A stretch of 64,000 bases of DNA from Symsagittifera roscoffensis. Its lineage: Eukaryota; Xenacoelomorpha; Acoela; Convolutidae. Below, in pieces: positions 21,701 to 32,079 of this stretch. Where the stretch lies: the NCBI RefSeq assembly GCF_963678635.1, contig NC_087070.1, positions 33,681,955 through 33,745,954 of the forward strand. Reading direction: 5' to 3'. The position numbers and the translations under genes were made by a program. Every line of letters starts with the position of its first letter. Within the stretch, counting starts at the first letter, position 1. A model generated the notes under the pieces. It was not told where the DNA came from and did not search any database. It was given only the letters and a program-made list of their open reading frames with translations.

Positions 21701-24700
21701 TCAGCCTATACTTAAGTAATATTTCTTATGTAGATACACTTGTATGCTCGTATCAGAGAATATCACGTGTACAAGCGCGTACAATTCCCGAGGATGCAGT
21801 CTTCCTCTATTTGGATCGTACACTGGAAGCGAAAGCTGCTTCACGTCCATTTCCACAAGGAAGTCCCTCAGCCTCGTCAAAGACAAGACTAGGTTTTCTG
21901 GGTCCACGTGCTGCTTCTCTGTCGCCCTCGTTACCAAGAAGCATAAGTACTTTCCCGGTATCTGCGACACCGCCGGGGGTAAGGCTGCTACGCCCCCTAT
22001 CCCTGGTCTTTGCTTCCAAAGGAATTCCACGTTTTTATATTCCCTCTTAAAATCTGCCGCTAGCGCCGTCCTAAAACTCATGTCTGCGGTGATAGCTACC
22101 GCACATGTTCTGTTTGTGAGTATGAAATCACTGTCTGTTAGTATTATGTTACTAGAATATTCATTTGGTAAATTAAAATATGACTCAACTACCCTGCCTA
22201 TGTCAGGTTTCTTAGGTTCTTCACCTGTTTCTGCTTCTAAGTTTCCTGTTTCTCTTGCTATTCTCAATTTTTTTATTATCAAGTTTTCAGTGTGGGTAAG
22301 TCCTACCCCCACTGCCCGGACAAAAATATCCATCGGCGTCCCCGTCGATCGCATACCGGGTATTAAGTCAAGATTAGAAGCTGGAATGAGAAGTTGTCCT
22401 TCCTGGGCAGCCCAGGAAGGATCATCTCGTTCGGTCTTAATGTATTTCGCGCTTTCGCGATCTACGTCTTGAATCGTAACGCTGGTCTTTTCAGGGTCTG
22501 ATGTCATTTCGTTCAGCCACTCTAAGACACGCAGGTTCGTCAGGTCTTGTTCATTTGACTGCTGTTGCTCATCACCGAACTCCACCTCGGGTTTCGACCA
22601 GTCGTCAACCCATTCATCGTTGTGATCATCGACTATGTCAATGTCCTGTGACACTGTTATTTCCTCTAAACCCACTACTTCCTCCACTATTTTCTTTAGA
22701 TCTATCCTATCCACTACAAAGTCGTCACCGTAAGGATTGTATTTCTTTCTTAGTCTCGTCCCGTCTTTCTGACGAGTCTGCATCGTGAACGGAAGATCTG
22801 GTTCCATGTTCTTGGGAACCTCTGTCTGTTCGGAATCCTGCCAATCTTCCTCTGCGTAGGGCAAGGTTTCATCGTCCGCTTCGATCTGTTCGTTTGGATC
22901 CAGGTCCAATGGTGTATCCGTACCTTCCTCTACGACTTCGTTTCCATCGTTCTTCTCCCTGGTGCCTTTTTCATTGACCTCACAAGCAGGATCCATCATT
23001 AGATAATCCCCTTCTTCCATGTCTGCAGGTATACACCAGTCTTCTGTCGATGGATTGTGTGGCTTGATGTTCTCGTAGTGGGCGGCTCGGCCAGTACTCA
23101 GTCTATAAAAGCGTCCCTCTTGGTGCACCTCTGTAATCATGAAGGGTCCCCTCCACTTCTTCAGAAGCTTTTTTGTCCCTTTCGGTGGTATAACGTTCTG
23201 AAATACCCATACGTAGTCTCCCACCGAGTAAGCCTTTGCACCAGCTGCTTTCTTGTCGAATCTTTTCCTCTGCCTTGCCTGTGCCTGCTGAGTGTTTCGT
23301 CTACACAAGTCGTTCAACTCCTGTTGGCGTCTGATCACATCCCTCACGTAGACCTGTGGGGATGTTTTCTTTCCCTCATACTCTGGGTAGAAGAATGTCA
23401 AAGGTAAAGACTTCTCGTGTCCCGTCAGCATCATGTGTGGACTGACTCCAGTGGTGGAGTGTTGCGTGCTATTATAAGCTCCCATCACCTGTGGAAGGTA
23501 TCTGTCCCAATCGGTCATGTACCTGGAACAATATACCCTCAGCATCGACACTAACGTCCTATACTGTCTTTCTACTAAGCCATTCGTCTGAGGGTGGTAT
23601 GTCGTGGAGTGAGCCTGAGCGACTTGTGACCGTCTCATAAGCTCTTTCGTAATCTCGCCTACGAAAGCCGTTCCATTGTCCGATTGAAACGTCATTGGAC
23701 ATCCGTGTCTTGCTATCCACGTATTGATCAGGTGGTCGCATGTCTCTTCCGCCGAGGCAGTTATGCAGGGCACGGCCTCTGCATACTTCGTGAAGTGATC
23801 TATCATGACCAAGACTTGGTTGTAACCGCTGTCTGTCATGCATATCTTCTGATGATCTATCTGCACCACCTCGTTGAATTCAGACGACTCAATTGATTGT
23901 AAAGGAAATCGCAACTTCCTAGGATCCTTGACCTGTTGGCATGACAGACATGCTGTCACCCATTTCTCGCATGCCTTTTTCATCCCAGGCCACTCAAAGC
24001 GCTTCAGGATCCTCTGATACACTTTGTCGATCCCTTGATGGCCCATCTGATCATGCGACCTGAATAATAGTTCTGTCTGATAGAGTTGCGGCAACACTAT
24101 CGCGTTATATTTGTATAAGACCTTGTCTTCTTCTCTTCTCCTGCAAGCCACGATCCCGTCCTTATTCAGATATAATCTCCCCTCCTTCTGCATGAAGTAT
24201 TGTCTCAGGATCCTATAGCTGTCTTCTTTCAGGTCACCTTTGTCAGGTGCACCGTTTTCTATCCACCTTTTTAGGTTGCTTGTCATGCGATCATTTCTCT
24301 GCGCCCTTAGAAGGTCCGAGAGTCTGTATCTCGCCTTCAAGTACGTCTTCATGACTCTCATCTGACTGTTCAGCTCGTTGGGCTGATGTGTGTCTTCTTC
24401 CATCTTAACGCACCAAATCTTCGCCAACGGTTGTGTTTCTTGTTGAAACGGCTGAAGATCAGTCCTGACTACCTCTTTCTGCGGCAACAGGCTTATCGAA
24501 CGTTTCGATACCGCTATCGTTTCTAAGTCATCCGCTGCGTTGTCAAAGACTCTTTCGCTTGGTATTAGGTAGCGATCACTGTCAGGATCCTGGTACACCT
24601 CTCTGTCCAGGTTTCTCGCCCGAGTTTCCACTAGTAGCGTGTGTATCGCCAGTTCTGACAGTTCTGATCCCGAGGTCGAATCCCTGTCTGAATAGGTGTT

Positions 24701-27700
24701 CATTCTCGAGCTTTCTGACTTATCATCCGTCGAAGGTGTTGTGCTGGAGACTGCACGCTCCTCCAGATCATGTCCGTATTTCCTTCGCATCCATCTGAAC
24801 TCCCCGGACAAAACTTTGTTCTCTAGGTCCTGTTTCTCATCAGGAATTTTCTCGTCTATCTCGGACTCCCCGGACAAATTCACTTGTCCCGGGTGTTGAT
24901 CTTGTGATTGCTGGTTTTTCTCCTCATCCTTCTCCCCGGACAAATAGTCTTGCAGCAGATTTTGTTCTACCTCTTCACCCTCTTTTTCCCGGTCTACAAA
25001 GGTGACGGTTTTCTTTCGCTTGCTGCTCCCCTGTTCTTTCCGTCCGTAAGAAGTACTGGTTAAAATCTCTTGGGGTATTGAGGATACTAGTTGCTGAACT
25101 ATTGTCCTACAATCCCTCTTGTTCTCTTCGTGCTGTTGTCTGGACGGCATGATCTTCACTTTCTTACTGACTGTTAGCGATGCCACTGCTGCTGTCCACT
25201 CGGGGTCATCTCTGGTCACTTCTCTTTCTAACAATCCACCCAGTATCCGCATCACTTGTGGTGTAACTTGCACCGTTTTATCCAATAATGAGAGGCTGTT
25301 TATATTCATGCGAGAGAGTTCTTGCTGTACCAGGTTCGAGCGCAGCAACAAATCCAAGGGGACCGGGTCCTCCCTTGACAGGATCTTTATCTCGGCTGCT
25401 TTCTCTACAGGTAACTCAGGATGCCCCGGAATTGGATGTCCAGACTTATCCAACCATCTCGTTAAGGGAAGCGCTTCATAAGTTTCTTTGTCCAGAAACG
25501 AGAATCCCTCCTTTACTTCCGCCTGATTGGCCTGCTTCTGCTCCAATCTTTCATAGAACTCAGTTTTCTTGCTGAGACTGTCAGCATTCTGATGTTTATC
25601 ACGCATCCTATGTTCGATTATCATATGGTAGCCATCCAATCTGACTATCCATCTACCAATATAACTCTGATCCATCGAGTAGGTCTTCAACCAGGATAAC
25701 GCTCTGTTGTCCACGCGTAACTTGAAGGGAGGGCTCCCCAAGTATGCACGGTACTTTTCCACGAAGGTGACTACTGCAAACATTTCTGCTTTCGGTGCGC
25801 CATATTTCATCTCTGTGTCACTCAAGACCTTGCTGCCGTATGCAATGGGACGGAGGACTGTTCTTCCGTTCCATTCTTGCTCTTGATGCAATATTCCTGA
25901 GATGGCCACCACCGATGCGTCTGTGTCAAGAACATACATGCCCTTTTCTGTAGGCATGCCCAGCACTGGCGCTTCGCACAGTTCCCGCTTTATGTTCTCG
26001 AAAGCAACTTGTGCCTCATCGTTCCATTCGAACTTCTTCCCTTTGTTGCGCCTCAGCTTCTGCATCGGATACACCTTGTCCGCATATCCTTTAATGAATT
26101 CACGGTAGTAATTGGCAAACCCTAGGAAGCTCATGAGCTGTGTGTCCGTTCTAGGAGCTTTCCATGTCAGCACAGCCTCTACTGCTTCTGGATCTGGCCT
26201 CACACCATGCCGGTCCACCATTCTTCCCAGGTACTTGATCGAATCCCTAAGGATTTCACATTTCGATGGTTTGCATTTCAAGCCTGCTCTTTTCATACAT
26301 CCGAAGACCTCATCGAGTCGATCAATGTGATCCTCCAGGGTTGGTGTCGCTATGACTACGTCATCCACGTAGCACATCAAGAGATTCCCGTACTTTTTGG
26401 TCACTCCTGTCAAAGCCTGAGCCATCAGCCTTTGAAAGGTTGCTGTTGCATTGTTCAAGCCGAAGGGCATCCTCTTCCACTGGTACAACCCCAATTCGCA
26501 CGCGAATCCGGTTTTCTCCCTGTCCTTCTTTCGCAGAGGAACCTGCCAGAAGGCAGAACCTAAGTCCAATGTGGTGAAGAACTTTGCATCACCAAGTTTG
26601 GATAGGCTCTCGTCTATTCGTGGTATCGGGTACGCATCTTTAATCGTTACCGCGTTCAAGTAACGAAAGTCGCAACAAAATCTAAGCTGCCCCCCTTTCT
26701 TTTTCGCCATTACTACTCCGCAAGCCCATGGTGATTTCGAGGGTTCTATCATGTCGTATTCAAGCAACATTTCTATTTCCGCTCGGCACGCTTCCGATTT
26801 ATGTGGCGTCATTCGCCTTGCGCCTTCCCTATGGGGAACGGCGCCCTCTTCTAGTTTGATTTCGTGTTCGACGAAATTACAGCAACCGATGTCCGCCTTA
26901 TGTTTTGAAAATACTTCGGCGTTCCGATCTAGGAGGTCCCGCAATTTTTCAAAATCTCCCTCACCTATTTTTCCTTTTAAATGTTCTATTTCTGGCAAAA
27001 CCGGTTTGTCAGAATCTAGTTCATATGACGAGGGGCGTTCCGGAAAATTCGAGCAGCTTGATAAGCCGTCGTCCGTTTCGGATTTCATTGAAAACAATTT
27101 ACGAATAGATTTTAATTCATCAATCCTCTTTAAAATTTTATCTTTATTGGCATGATAAGGACAGTCTTTCACACTATATTTCTTCAAGTTTTGTGTCTCT
27201 TCATAGTCGGTCCTCATCGGCAATGCGTAACCAAGCTTCTTTCCACGCTGGATTGAAACCGTGGTGTCCAGTGTGTTCAACAACACACTGACACACAGTC
27301 CGTTTCGCGTTACCGAGAAGCTCCGGCCTAAAATCACCGAACTCTGACTATTTGGATTCGGTACTAAGCAAACCTGTTTACTATCACTTAACGAATTTAA
27401 ATTTCTCATTCTAAAAATCGCTACTACAGCTTGTCCTGGTTGTAACTTTACTTTTCTATCCAAAAAAACTGGTACCTTATTTTCATCTGTTATTATCCTA
27501 TTAACTGGTCTCTTAACATACTTTCGGTCCGGGTTTCTAATCCGTATTAGACCATTGTTCAAGTCAATCATCACGTCAAAATTCCTGACAAAATCTCTGT
27601 CCAAGATGAATTGGTCGGCATCGTCCAGATTCTCTACCACCAGGAAGCTCATCCAAAGGTTCCGTCCTCCCATGTGAAGGACTGTCACCGGTGTTCTTCC

Positions 27701-30700
27701 GGCTACGTAGATAGCTCCTCGATTTGCAGCGGCTAGTCGGAGATTCGTAGGAATCAGATCTTCCCGCGTGAAGCCCATTCTCTCCCAGGTTTTTATCGGC
27801 ATCACACTCACCACCGCGCCTGTGTCCAGAAGCCCTGTGACTCCGATTTTTGTTCCGTTGGTGTCAAGCAGGTGTGCTGTCACATCTGCTTCATATCCAA
27901 TATGTACCGCGTCTTGTTCCATCATGGCGTCATGGCCTATCCTGCGGACTTTGAGTTCCTTTTCACCCAAATAGATCTGCCCCATTTGGTCATCATCTGT
28001 TGTTATGTAAGTCCTGGTGTAGATGCTGATTCCATCCACGTTCAGCATTATTTGATACGGCCCATAGACCTCCAAGTAGCGTCCATGAAGTTTCTTCATG
28101 CGAGGGCCACCCGTCGTTAGTAGTGCTCGCACAGCTCTCGACTCAGTGCGTGGCTCCACCTGCCTCAGATAATCTGCATATGTGTCCAAATGCATTAAAG
28201 TGAACTCTGATGGTTCACTCAAATTTCTTATTACCTGGTGTCCAGCCACTGAGATTATCGACTGTATCTTCTTTCCCTGCGGCGCCATGCCGAACCTCTT
28301 ACCGGAGATCACTTTAAGTTTCATATCTAAACTGCTTGGTGTTTTCGTCTCTTCGAACTCCGTTGCCTCGAAGGTATTCAGTTGCTCCTGAAGCTTTTCC
28401 TTTTCCAGTTCAAGTTTCACTTTTTGTTCGATCTCTTTCGTCACCAATTCCTGCTGTACTCTATTTAAAGCATCCTTTGCGGCTGCCTTATAATCGATCT
28501 TGAAGTCATCGGCCGCAGTTGCTGGTTCCGGTTCACGTGCTTCTTCTGTTACTGCTTGCATTTTCTTTGCCGCCAGCTCTTGAGGTTTGTCCTTCCTGCG
28601 TGCCTCTGCTTCGCTCAAAAGTCGAGCCTTGCTTGCTTTCACTCCTGACAAAGCTTCTTCATGCCTTGGATGCTTGATGTCTGCCACTGCATCCCAGAAT
28701 TGCGGACAATCTGATTTAAAATGACCTTCCAAGTTACAAAAGAAACACCTCGGGCCAAATTTCGCAATTACTCCTCTCATGAAATCCTCATGATCCAACT
28801 CTGACGCATCTTCGTCCTCGAGGCTAAAGCCTATTGCTTTCATGCCTTGTTTGTAAGCTGGGCATGCTGACACATGATGGTCTGTTGAACTGCAATTAGC
28901 ACAAGAACGTCTCTTGTCCATATCATCCCTCGGTTTGTACCAATTGTTCCCTTGGTTAGCTGGTCCGTTGTTAAAATTGCCATAATTGTTCTTGTAATAT
29001 CCAGATCTCGAAGGAGGTTTCAACAAAAGATACTCTTTTGATTTGAGCCTCAACTCCTCCGGTGTTGGCGCATTAGTTGATAGTGGTGTGTAATGCGTTG
29101 CTAGCATCGTACGAAGTTCATCATTTTTCACACCATCGATGAATTTTGAGGCTACGGCCAGGTTCATCCTTCGGTTTGACTCATCCGGTTGGCTGCGTCT
29201 TCTCAGCATTTCCAAATCATCGAGAAACTTGTCTATTGTTTCATCTTCTCGTTGCCTCCGTTTCTCGAAGCGCATCATCGCCTGGTGCCCCTGCACCCCT
29301 GATCCGAAACGGTTTAACAAGATTTCGAAGATTTTCTCAGCAGTGTCACGTTGATACTGTTTCTTAGCCATGACACAGTTCAGGGCTGTCCCTTCTAAGT
29401 TGCTGGTGAGCGCGCTGCATTCCTGTCTCTCCGACAAGTCCTCTTCCTCGAAATGCAGCTTCATTACCTCTATCCAGGTATCAATGCAGCCATCAGATTC
29501 GTCCTTGTAGCATCTTGGCTTCTTAAAGACTCTTCTGGACTTTTCACTGCGTTCATTGGTTCTAGATAACCGCGTCAGGAATGTCTCCAAAGACCTGTTC
29601 AGGGGTTCAAATGCTGTGGCCATTGCCGTAGCATCCCTTGAGTGTCCCGCTTGAGTGTCCTCACACCTTGTCGAAGGCTCTGTGTGCGGTGCATCCCTGC
29701 AATCCGAATCACCATAAGCGTTTCCCGCTTGGCCCATGTGACTCCTCCTCGGGCTTGTATGCCCCATGTTGCCAGAATCGCTTCTCCCGGTCGCATGTGT
29801 GCTTTGCGTTGGTCGTTCGTTCGAGGTTTGTCTGTTCCCCGTTGAACTCGCTCTACTGTTCGGGCCCCATGCTGTATTACCCCTTGTGGCATAGCCTGAT
29901 GAACTGCCCCTGCCTCTAGTGGATCCATTTGTCTTCTTCCTTTGATGTTCATTGAAGTTCACCCTCGGTTCCCTGCTGGGACCTCCCGAGTTCGGCTCTC
30001 CTTCTTTTGGTCCACTCTTGCTGCTTAGTAGCCCGTCCAACCTATCCATGATAGCCTGCGTTCGCCTCTCCATCATCGCGTCTATCTTTGTGTCAAGAGA
30101 CCCAAGAGACTGCTCTTGCTGAATTCTTAACTTCTCCATGTCGGCTCTTAAGCGTAACTCCATCTGTTCCGCTTCTCTTGTCATTCGCGACAAGTTCCTC
30201 GTCATATGTTCGTCCGTTCTTTCTTTCAAGCGTTTTTCGCTTCTGTCAACTTCTTGTCTGTTGCGGTTTATTTCTTCCCGCAGACTTTCTCTTTCAGTGT
30301 GAACTGCTCTTTCTAGTTCACTCATCCTTATCGACATCTGTTCATTTTGTTCTCCTAAACTGCCCACTATGTTGTTTAAGGCTTCTTCTAGTGCTGCCCC
30401 GTTATCCACGAGTGGCGTCACTAGTGGCGGTGTAACCCTGTCGGAGCCAGGTAACTTCGTGCTTGTCGAGATCCGGGCCTTGACTCTGTGCTTCAACGTC
30501 TTTTCATTATTTATTTCAGGATCCATTAACGCATTGCCGAGCCCTCTGGTTCTATTCTCTTCAGGTTGTGGCTCCGAACTTGTCCTAATCGCGAAGTCCT
30601 TTGACTGGCCCGGTGTGTTTGCCTCCTTACTTATCGTTGTCACTACACCAAATTTGTCCATGGTTCCAGTCTCTCTTCCGACGTGTGCCTCACTCTCCTG

Positions 30701-31303
30701 GATCGAACTATTGAGACTGACTTGAGATCCAAAGTCCCCTTGCTCCTCTTCATCCTCTTCCTCCTGGGACTCCCCATCGTTTCCTGCTCCCCCTCCCATG
30801 CTGAATGGAAAGATGTTTCCGAAGGTGTTCTTCATTCTTTCTGAGAACGATGATGAGGTTGTTTGTTTTCCAGTTCCGCTTGCCATCATAGTGTTGTCTG
30901 TCGGAGATCTTCTAGTTGCCGTTACTTCAGTTGAGATGTCGGACAGTTCCGACATCTCCTCTCGATCCAACGTCCCGGTGGAAGTGGCAAAATCATGGCC
31001 TTGTTCTACCGGAGTAGATTCACTCGCCAGCCTTCTGCCTCTCCCTTCCAGTCCATTTACTCCCTGGTTGTCGTTCATGGTATGGTCCGTATTGACCTCC
31101 ACTTCTAATAGTTCTCTTCGCTCTTCTGAGGTCTTCTGACTTCTCGTTTCAACCATTCTGCCTGAAACCGTCCCCCTTTTGTCAGACCGGGATCGCTTGA
31201 TCCAATCCACAAAAGGATCGGTCATCGTTTTTCTTTGCTTTTCAGGTATGAATTTCCTAGAGCTATTACCTCGTTTTGGTATCCTCGACTTGTCTAAACT
31301 CAT
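21701..31303 (-). CDS. Gag-Pol polyprotein of copy 1 with a C-terminal macro-like domain (3200 residues)
   Basis: Gag and Pol share one frame. In order: a charged N-terminal region; a long coiled coil (about 303-412); a retrotransposon Gag core (about 595-740); two CCHC knuckles (C801-C814 and C853-C866); an aspartic protease with DTG at 1160-1162; reverse transcriptase (about 1490-1700) with YVDD at 1645-1648; RNase H with DTDAS at 1793-1797. A spacer of about 490 residues follows, including LSGE at 2121, 2143 and 2165. Integrase has zinc-binding H2417, H2422, C2452, C2455 and catalytic D2483, D2542, E2578 (35-residue spacing). An RGPF module lies near 2718. The last 147 residues (3054-3200) read like a TARG1/OARD1-type macro domain. 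Gag assembles particles and Pol copies and inserts the element. The start was chosen because copies 2 and 3 begin with the same MSLDKSR. Confidence 0.92.
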   Translation of the reverse strand: MSLDKSRIPKRGNSSRKFIPEKQRKTMTDPFVDWIKRSRSDKRGTVSGRMVETRSQKTSEERRELLEVEVNTDHTMNDNQGVNGLEGRGRRLASESTPVEQGHDFATSTGTLDREEMSELSDISTEVTATRRSPTDNTMMASGTGKQTTSSSFSERMKNTFGNIFPFSMGGGAGNDGESQEEEDEEEQGDFGSQVSLNSSIQESEAHVGRETGTMDKFGVVTTISKEANTPGQSKDFAIRTSSEPQPEENRTRGLGNALMDPEINNEKTLKHRVKARISTSTKLPGSDRVTPPLVTPLVDNGAALEEALNNIVGSLGEQNEQMSIRMSELERAVHTERESLREEINRNRQEVDRSEKRLKERTDEHMTRNLSRMTREAEQMELRLRADMEKLRIQQEQSLGSLDTKIDAMMERRTQAIMDRLDGLLSSKSGPKEGEPNSGGPSREPRVNFNEHQRKKTNGSTRGRGSSSGYATRGNTAWGPNSRASSTGNRQTSNERPTQSTHATGRSDSGNMGHTSPRRSHMGQAGNAYGDSDCRDAPHTEPSTRCEDTQAGHSRDATAMATAFEPLNRSLETFLTRLSRTNERSEKSRRVFKKPRCYKDESDGCIDTWIEVMKLHFEEEDLSERQECSALTSNLEGTALNCVMAKKQYQRDTAEKIFEILLNRFGSGVQGHQAMMRFEKRRQREDETIDKFLDDLEMLRRRSQPDESNRRMNLAVASKFIDGVKNDELRTMLATHYTPLSTNAPTPEELRLKSKEYLLLKPPSRSGYYKNNYGNFNNGPANQGNNWYKPRDDMDKRRSCANCSSTDHHVSACPAYKQGMKAIGFSLEDEDASELDHEDFMRGVIAKFGPRCFFCNLEGHFKSDCPQFWDAVADIKHPRHEEALSGVKASKARLLSEAEARRKDKPQELAAKKMQAVTEEAREPEPATAADDFKIDYKAAAKDALNRVQQELVTKEIEQKVKLELEKEKLQEQLNTFEATEFEETKTPSSLDMKLKVISGKRFGMAPQGKKIQSIISVAGHQVIRNLSEPSEFTLMHLDTYADYLRQVEPRTESRAVRALLTTGGPRMKKLHGRYLEVYGPYQIMLNVDGISIYTRTYITTDDDQMGQIYLGEKELKVRRIGHDAMMEQDAVHIGYEADVTAHLLDTNGTKIGVTGLLDTGAVVSVMPIKTWERMGFTREDLIPTNLRLAAANRGAIYVAGRTPVTVLHMGGRNLWMSFLVVENLDDADQFILDRDFVRNFDVMIDLNNGLIRIRNPDRKYVKRPVNRIITDENKVPVFLDRKVKLQPGQAVVAIFRMRNLNSLSDSKQVCLVPNPNSQSSVILGRSFSVTRNGLCVSVLLNTLDTTVSIQRGKKLGYALPMRTDYEETQNLKKYSVKDCPYHANKDKILKRIDELKSIRKLFSMKSETDDGLSSCSNFPERPSSYELDSDKPVLPEIEHLKGKIGEGDFEKLRDLLDRNAEVFSKHKADIGCCNFVEHEIKLEEGAVPHREGARRMTPHKSEACRAEIEMLLEYDMIEPSKSPWACGVVMAKKKGGQLRFCCDFRYLNAVTIKDAYPIPRIDESLSKLGDAKFFTTLDLGSAFWQVPLRKKDREKTGFACELGLYQWKRMPFGLNNATATFQRLMAQALTGVTKKYGNLLMCYVDDVVIATPTLEDHIDRLDEVFGCMKRAGLKCKPSKCEILRDSIKYLGRMVDRHGVRPDPEAVEAVLTWKAPRTDTQLMSFLGFANYYREFIKGYADKVYPMQKLRRNKGKKFEWNDEAQVAFENIKRELCEAPVLGMPTEKGMYVLDTDASVVAISGILHQEQEWNGRTVLRPIAYGSKVLSDTEMKYGAPKAEMFAVVTFVEKYRAYLGSPPFKLRVDNRALSWLKTYSMDQSYIGRWIVRLDGYHMIIEHRMRDKHQNADSLSKKTEFYERLEQKQANQAEVKEGFSFLDKETYEALPLTRWLDKSGHPIPGHPELPVEKAAEIKILSREDPVPLDLLLRSNLVQQELSRMNINSLSLLDKTVQVTPQVMRILGGLLEREVTRDDPEWTAAVASLTVSKKVKIMPSRQQHEENKRDCRTIVQQLVSSIPQEILTSTSYGRKEQGSSKRKKTVTFVDREKEGEEVEQNLLQDYLSGEKDEEKNQQSQDQHPGQVNLSGESEIDEKIPDEKQDLENKVLSGEFRWMRRKYGHDLEERAVSSTTPSTDDKSESSRMNTYSDRDSTSGSELSELAIHTLLVETRARNLDREVYQDPDSDRYLIPSERVFDNAADDLETIAVSKRSISLLPQKEVVRTDLQPFQQETQPLAKIWCVKMEEDTHQPNELNSQMRVMKTYLKARYRLSDLLRAQRNDRMTSNLKRWIENGAPDKGDLKEDSYRILRQYFMQKEGRLYLNKDGIVACRRREEDKVLYKYNAIVLPQLYQTELLFRSHDQMGHQGIDKVYQRILKRFEWPGMKKACEKWVTACLSCQQVKDPRKLRFPLQSIESSEFNEVVQIDHQKICMTDSGYNQVLVMIDHFTKYAEAVPCITASAEETCDHLINTWIARHGCPMTFQSDNGTAFVGEITKELMRRSQVAQAHSTTYHPQTNGLVERQYRTLVSMLRVYCSRYMTDWDRYLPQVMGAYNSTQHSTTGVSPHMMLTGHEKSLPLTFFYPEYEGKKTSPQVYVRDVIRRQQELNDLCRRNTQQAQARQRKRFDKKAAGAKAYSVGDYVWVFQNVIPPKGTKKLLKKWRGPFMITEVHQEGRFYRLSTGRAAHYENIKPHNPSTEDWCIPADMEEGDYLMMDPACEVNEKGTREKNDGNEVVEEGTDTPLDLDPNEQIEADDETLPYAEEDWQDSEQTEVPKNMEPDLPFTMQTRQKDGTRLRKKYNPYGDDFVVDRIDLKKIVEEVVGLEEITVSQDIDIVDDHNDEWVDDWSKPEVEFGDEQQQSNEQDLTNLRVLEWLNEMTSDPEKTSVTIQDVDRESAKYIKTERDDPSWAAQEGQLLIPASNLDLIPGMRSTGTPMDIFVRAVGVGLTHTENLIIKKLRIARETGNLEAETGEEPKKPDIGRVVESYFNLPNEYSSNIILTDSDFILTNRTCAVAITADMSFRTALAADFKREYKNVEFLWKQRPGIGGVAALPPAVSQIPGKYLCFLVTRATEKQHVDPENLVLSLTRLRDFLVEMDVKQLSLPVYDPNRGRLHPRELYALVHVIFSDTSIQVYLHKKYYLSIG
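21704..22144 (-). other. Macro-like domain at the polyprotein C-terminus
   Basis: The segment follows the TARG1/OARD1 plan: a DxDF start, a hydrophobic strand, the DMSFRTALAADFKREY helix (compare DxRMGAGIAxxFKxxF in TARG1), a GKYLCFLVTR strand, a helix with TRLRDFLVEM, a LSLPVYD strand, and a final helix and strand. Macro domains bind ADP-ribose, and some remove it from proteins. The match is from memory of the family, without a profile search, and I cannot say whether this copy would be catalytic. The same region is recognisable at the end of copy 2's gag-pol remnant. Confidence 0.6.
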
Positions 31304-31815
31304 TCTTTATTTGTCACTTTCCTATGCCTACTCTTGACTCAATTGCTAGAGACCTTATAGTTTTATTAACAAAAATAATGACACAACACAATAAATTTCA
31401 CCAGAATCTATTAAATAGTGACCACGAATCCCTGTATGTTGTCAGAGTACAGTTTGTATAAAATTTATTCACACTAGCCGATTATCGGTCCAAAGATCTG
31501 GAAACTAGCACAATATGATGTTATCAGTCAATTTAAAAGATAGTGTAGTCACTACCCAATCAAGCACAGTTTAGGTTGATTTAAAATCAAAAACAAAAAA
31601 ATATATATATTGACACAATATGAATGTATATATAAAAAAAACGTATGTGTCTTGTACTCTTAGTCGGTCGCAGTACAATAGTCTAACCTGTCTTTTAAAG
31701 AAAAAGCTTTCCCTGCTTGGTGCTGCACCAAACAGACAAAACTTTGAAGGCAGTAATTTTCTCAAGTGGGCGTCTATTGCACCCACCGAGTACTGTGTTA
31801 CCTATCTGCCTTCGG

Positions 31816-31853
31816 ACTGCCCGAGCTAGACCTACTAAAATCCTCAGGGCAGT
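31816..31853 (-). promoter_or_regulatory. Conserved leader hairpin
   Basis: In the sense RNA, ACTGCCCTGAG pairs with CTCGGGCAGT (arms 31843-31853 and 31816-31825), with one bulged T and a 17-nt loop. Copy 2 keeps the pairing at 43188-43225. Copy 3 keeps it at 62672-62709 with a G-T pair. Preservation of pairing in diverged copies suggests an RNA structure. Confidence 0.55.
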
Positions 31854-32079
31854 TACTTTTCCCAAAAACGTATTATGTTTCAATCCACACCAATGAGTCA
31901 CGCTCTTTCTAATTTAGACTTAGTGTCGCGAATATCCGAGTTCGGACCTGTTTTGTATTAGTCTGGTTCTTTTTGAGAGGCAAGTTACCAGTGCAGTCAC
32001 TGATACCTAGCCTGTGTATTAATAACCTAATACCTCTCGCTTTTTAGTCTTTCTTCCGTTTACCTAAGTCCTTAATAAA

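Noticed and set aside
21744-22472. 242-codon plus-strand frame
   Set aside because: It is antisense to the 3' end of the gag-pol frame and has no features of its own.
22800-23300. Chromodomain after the integrase
   Set aside because: The region has a GPF-type module and then acidic low-complexity sequence; no chromodomain aromatic pattern was seen.
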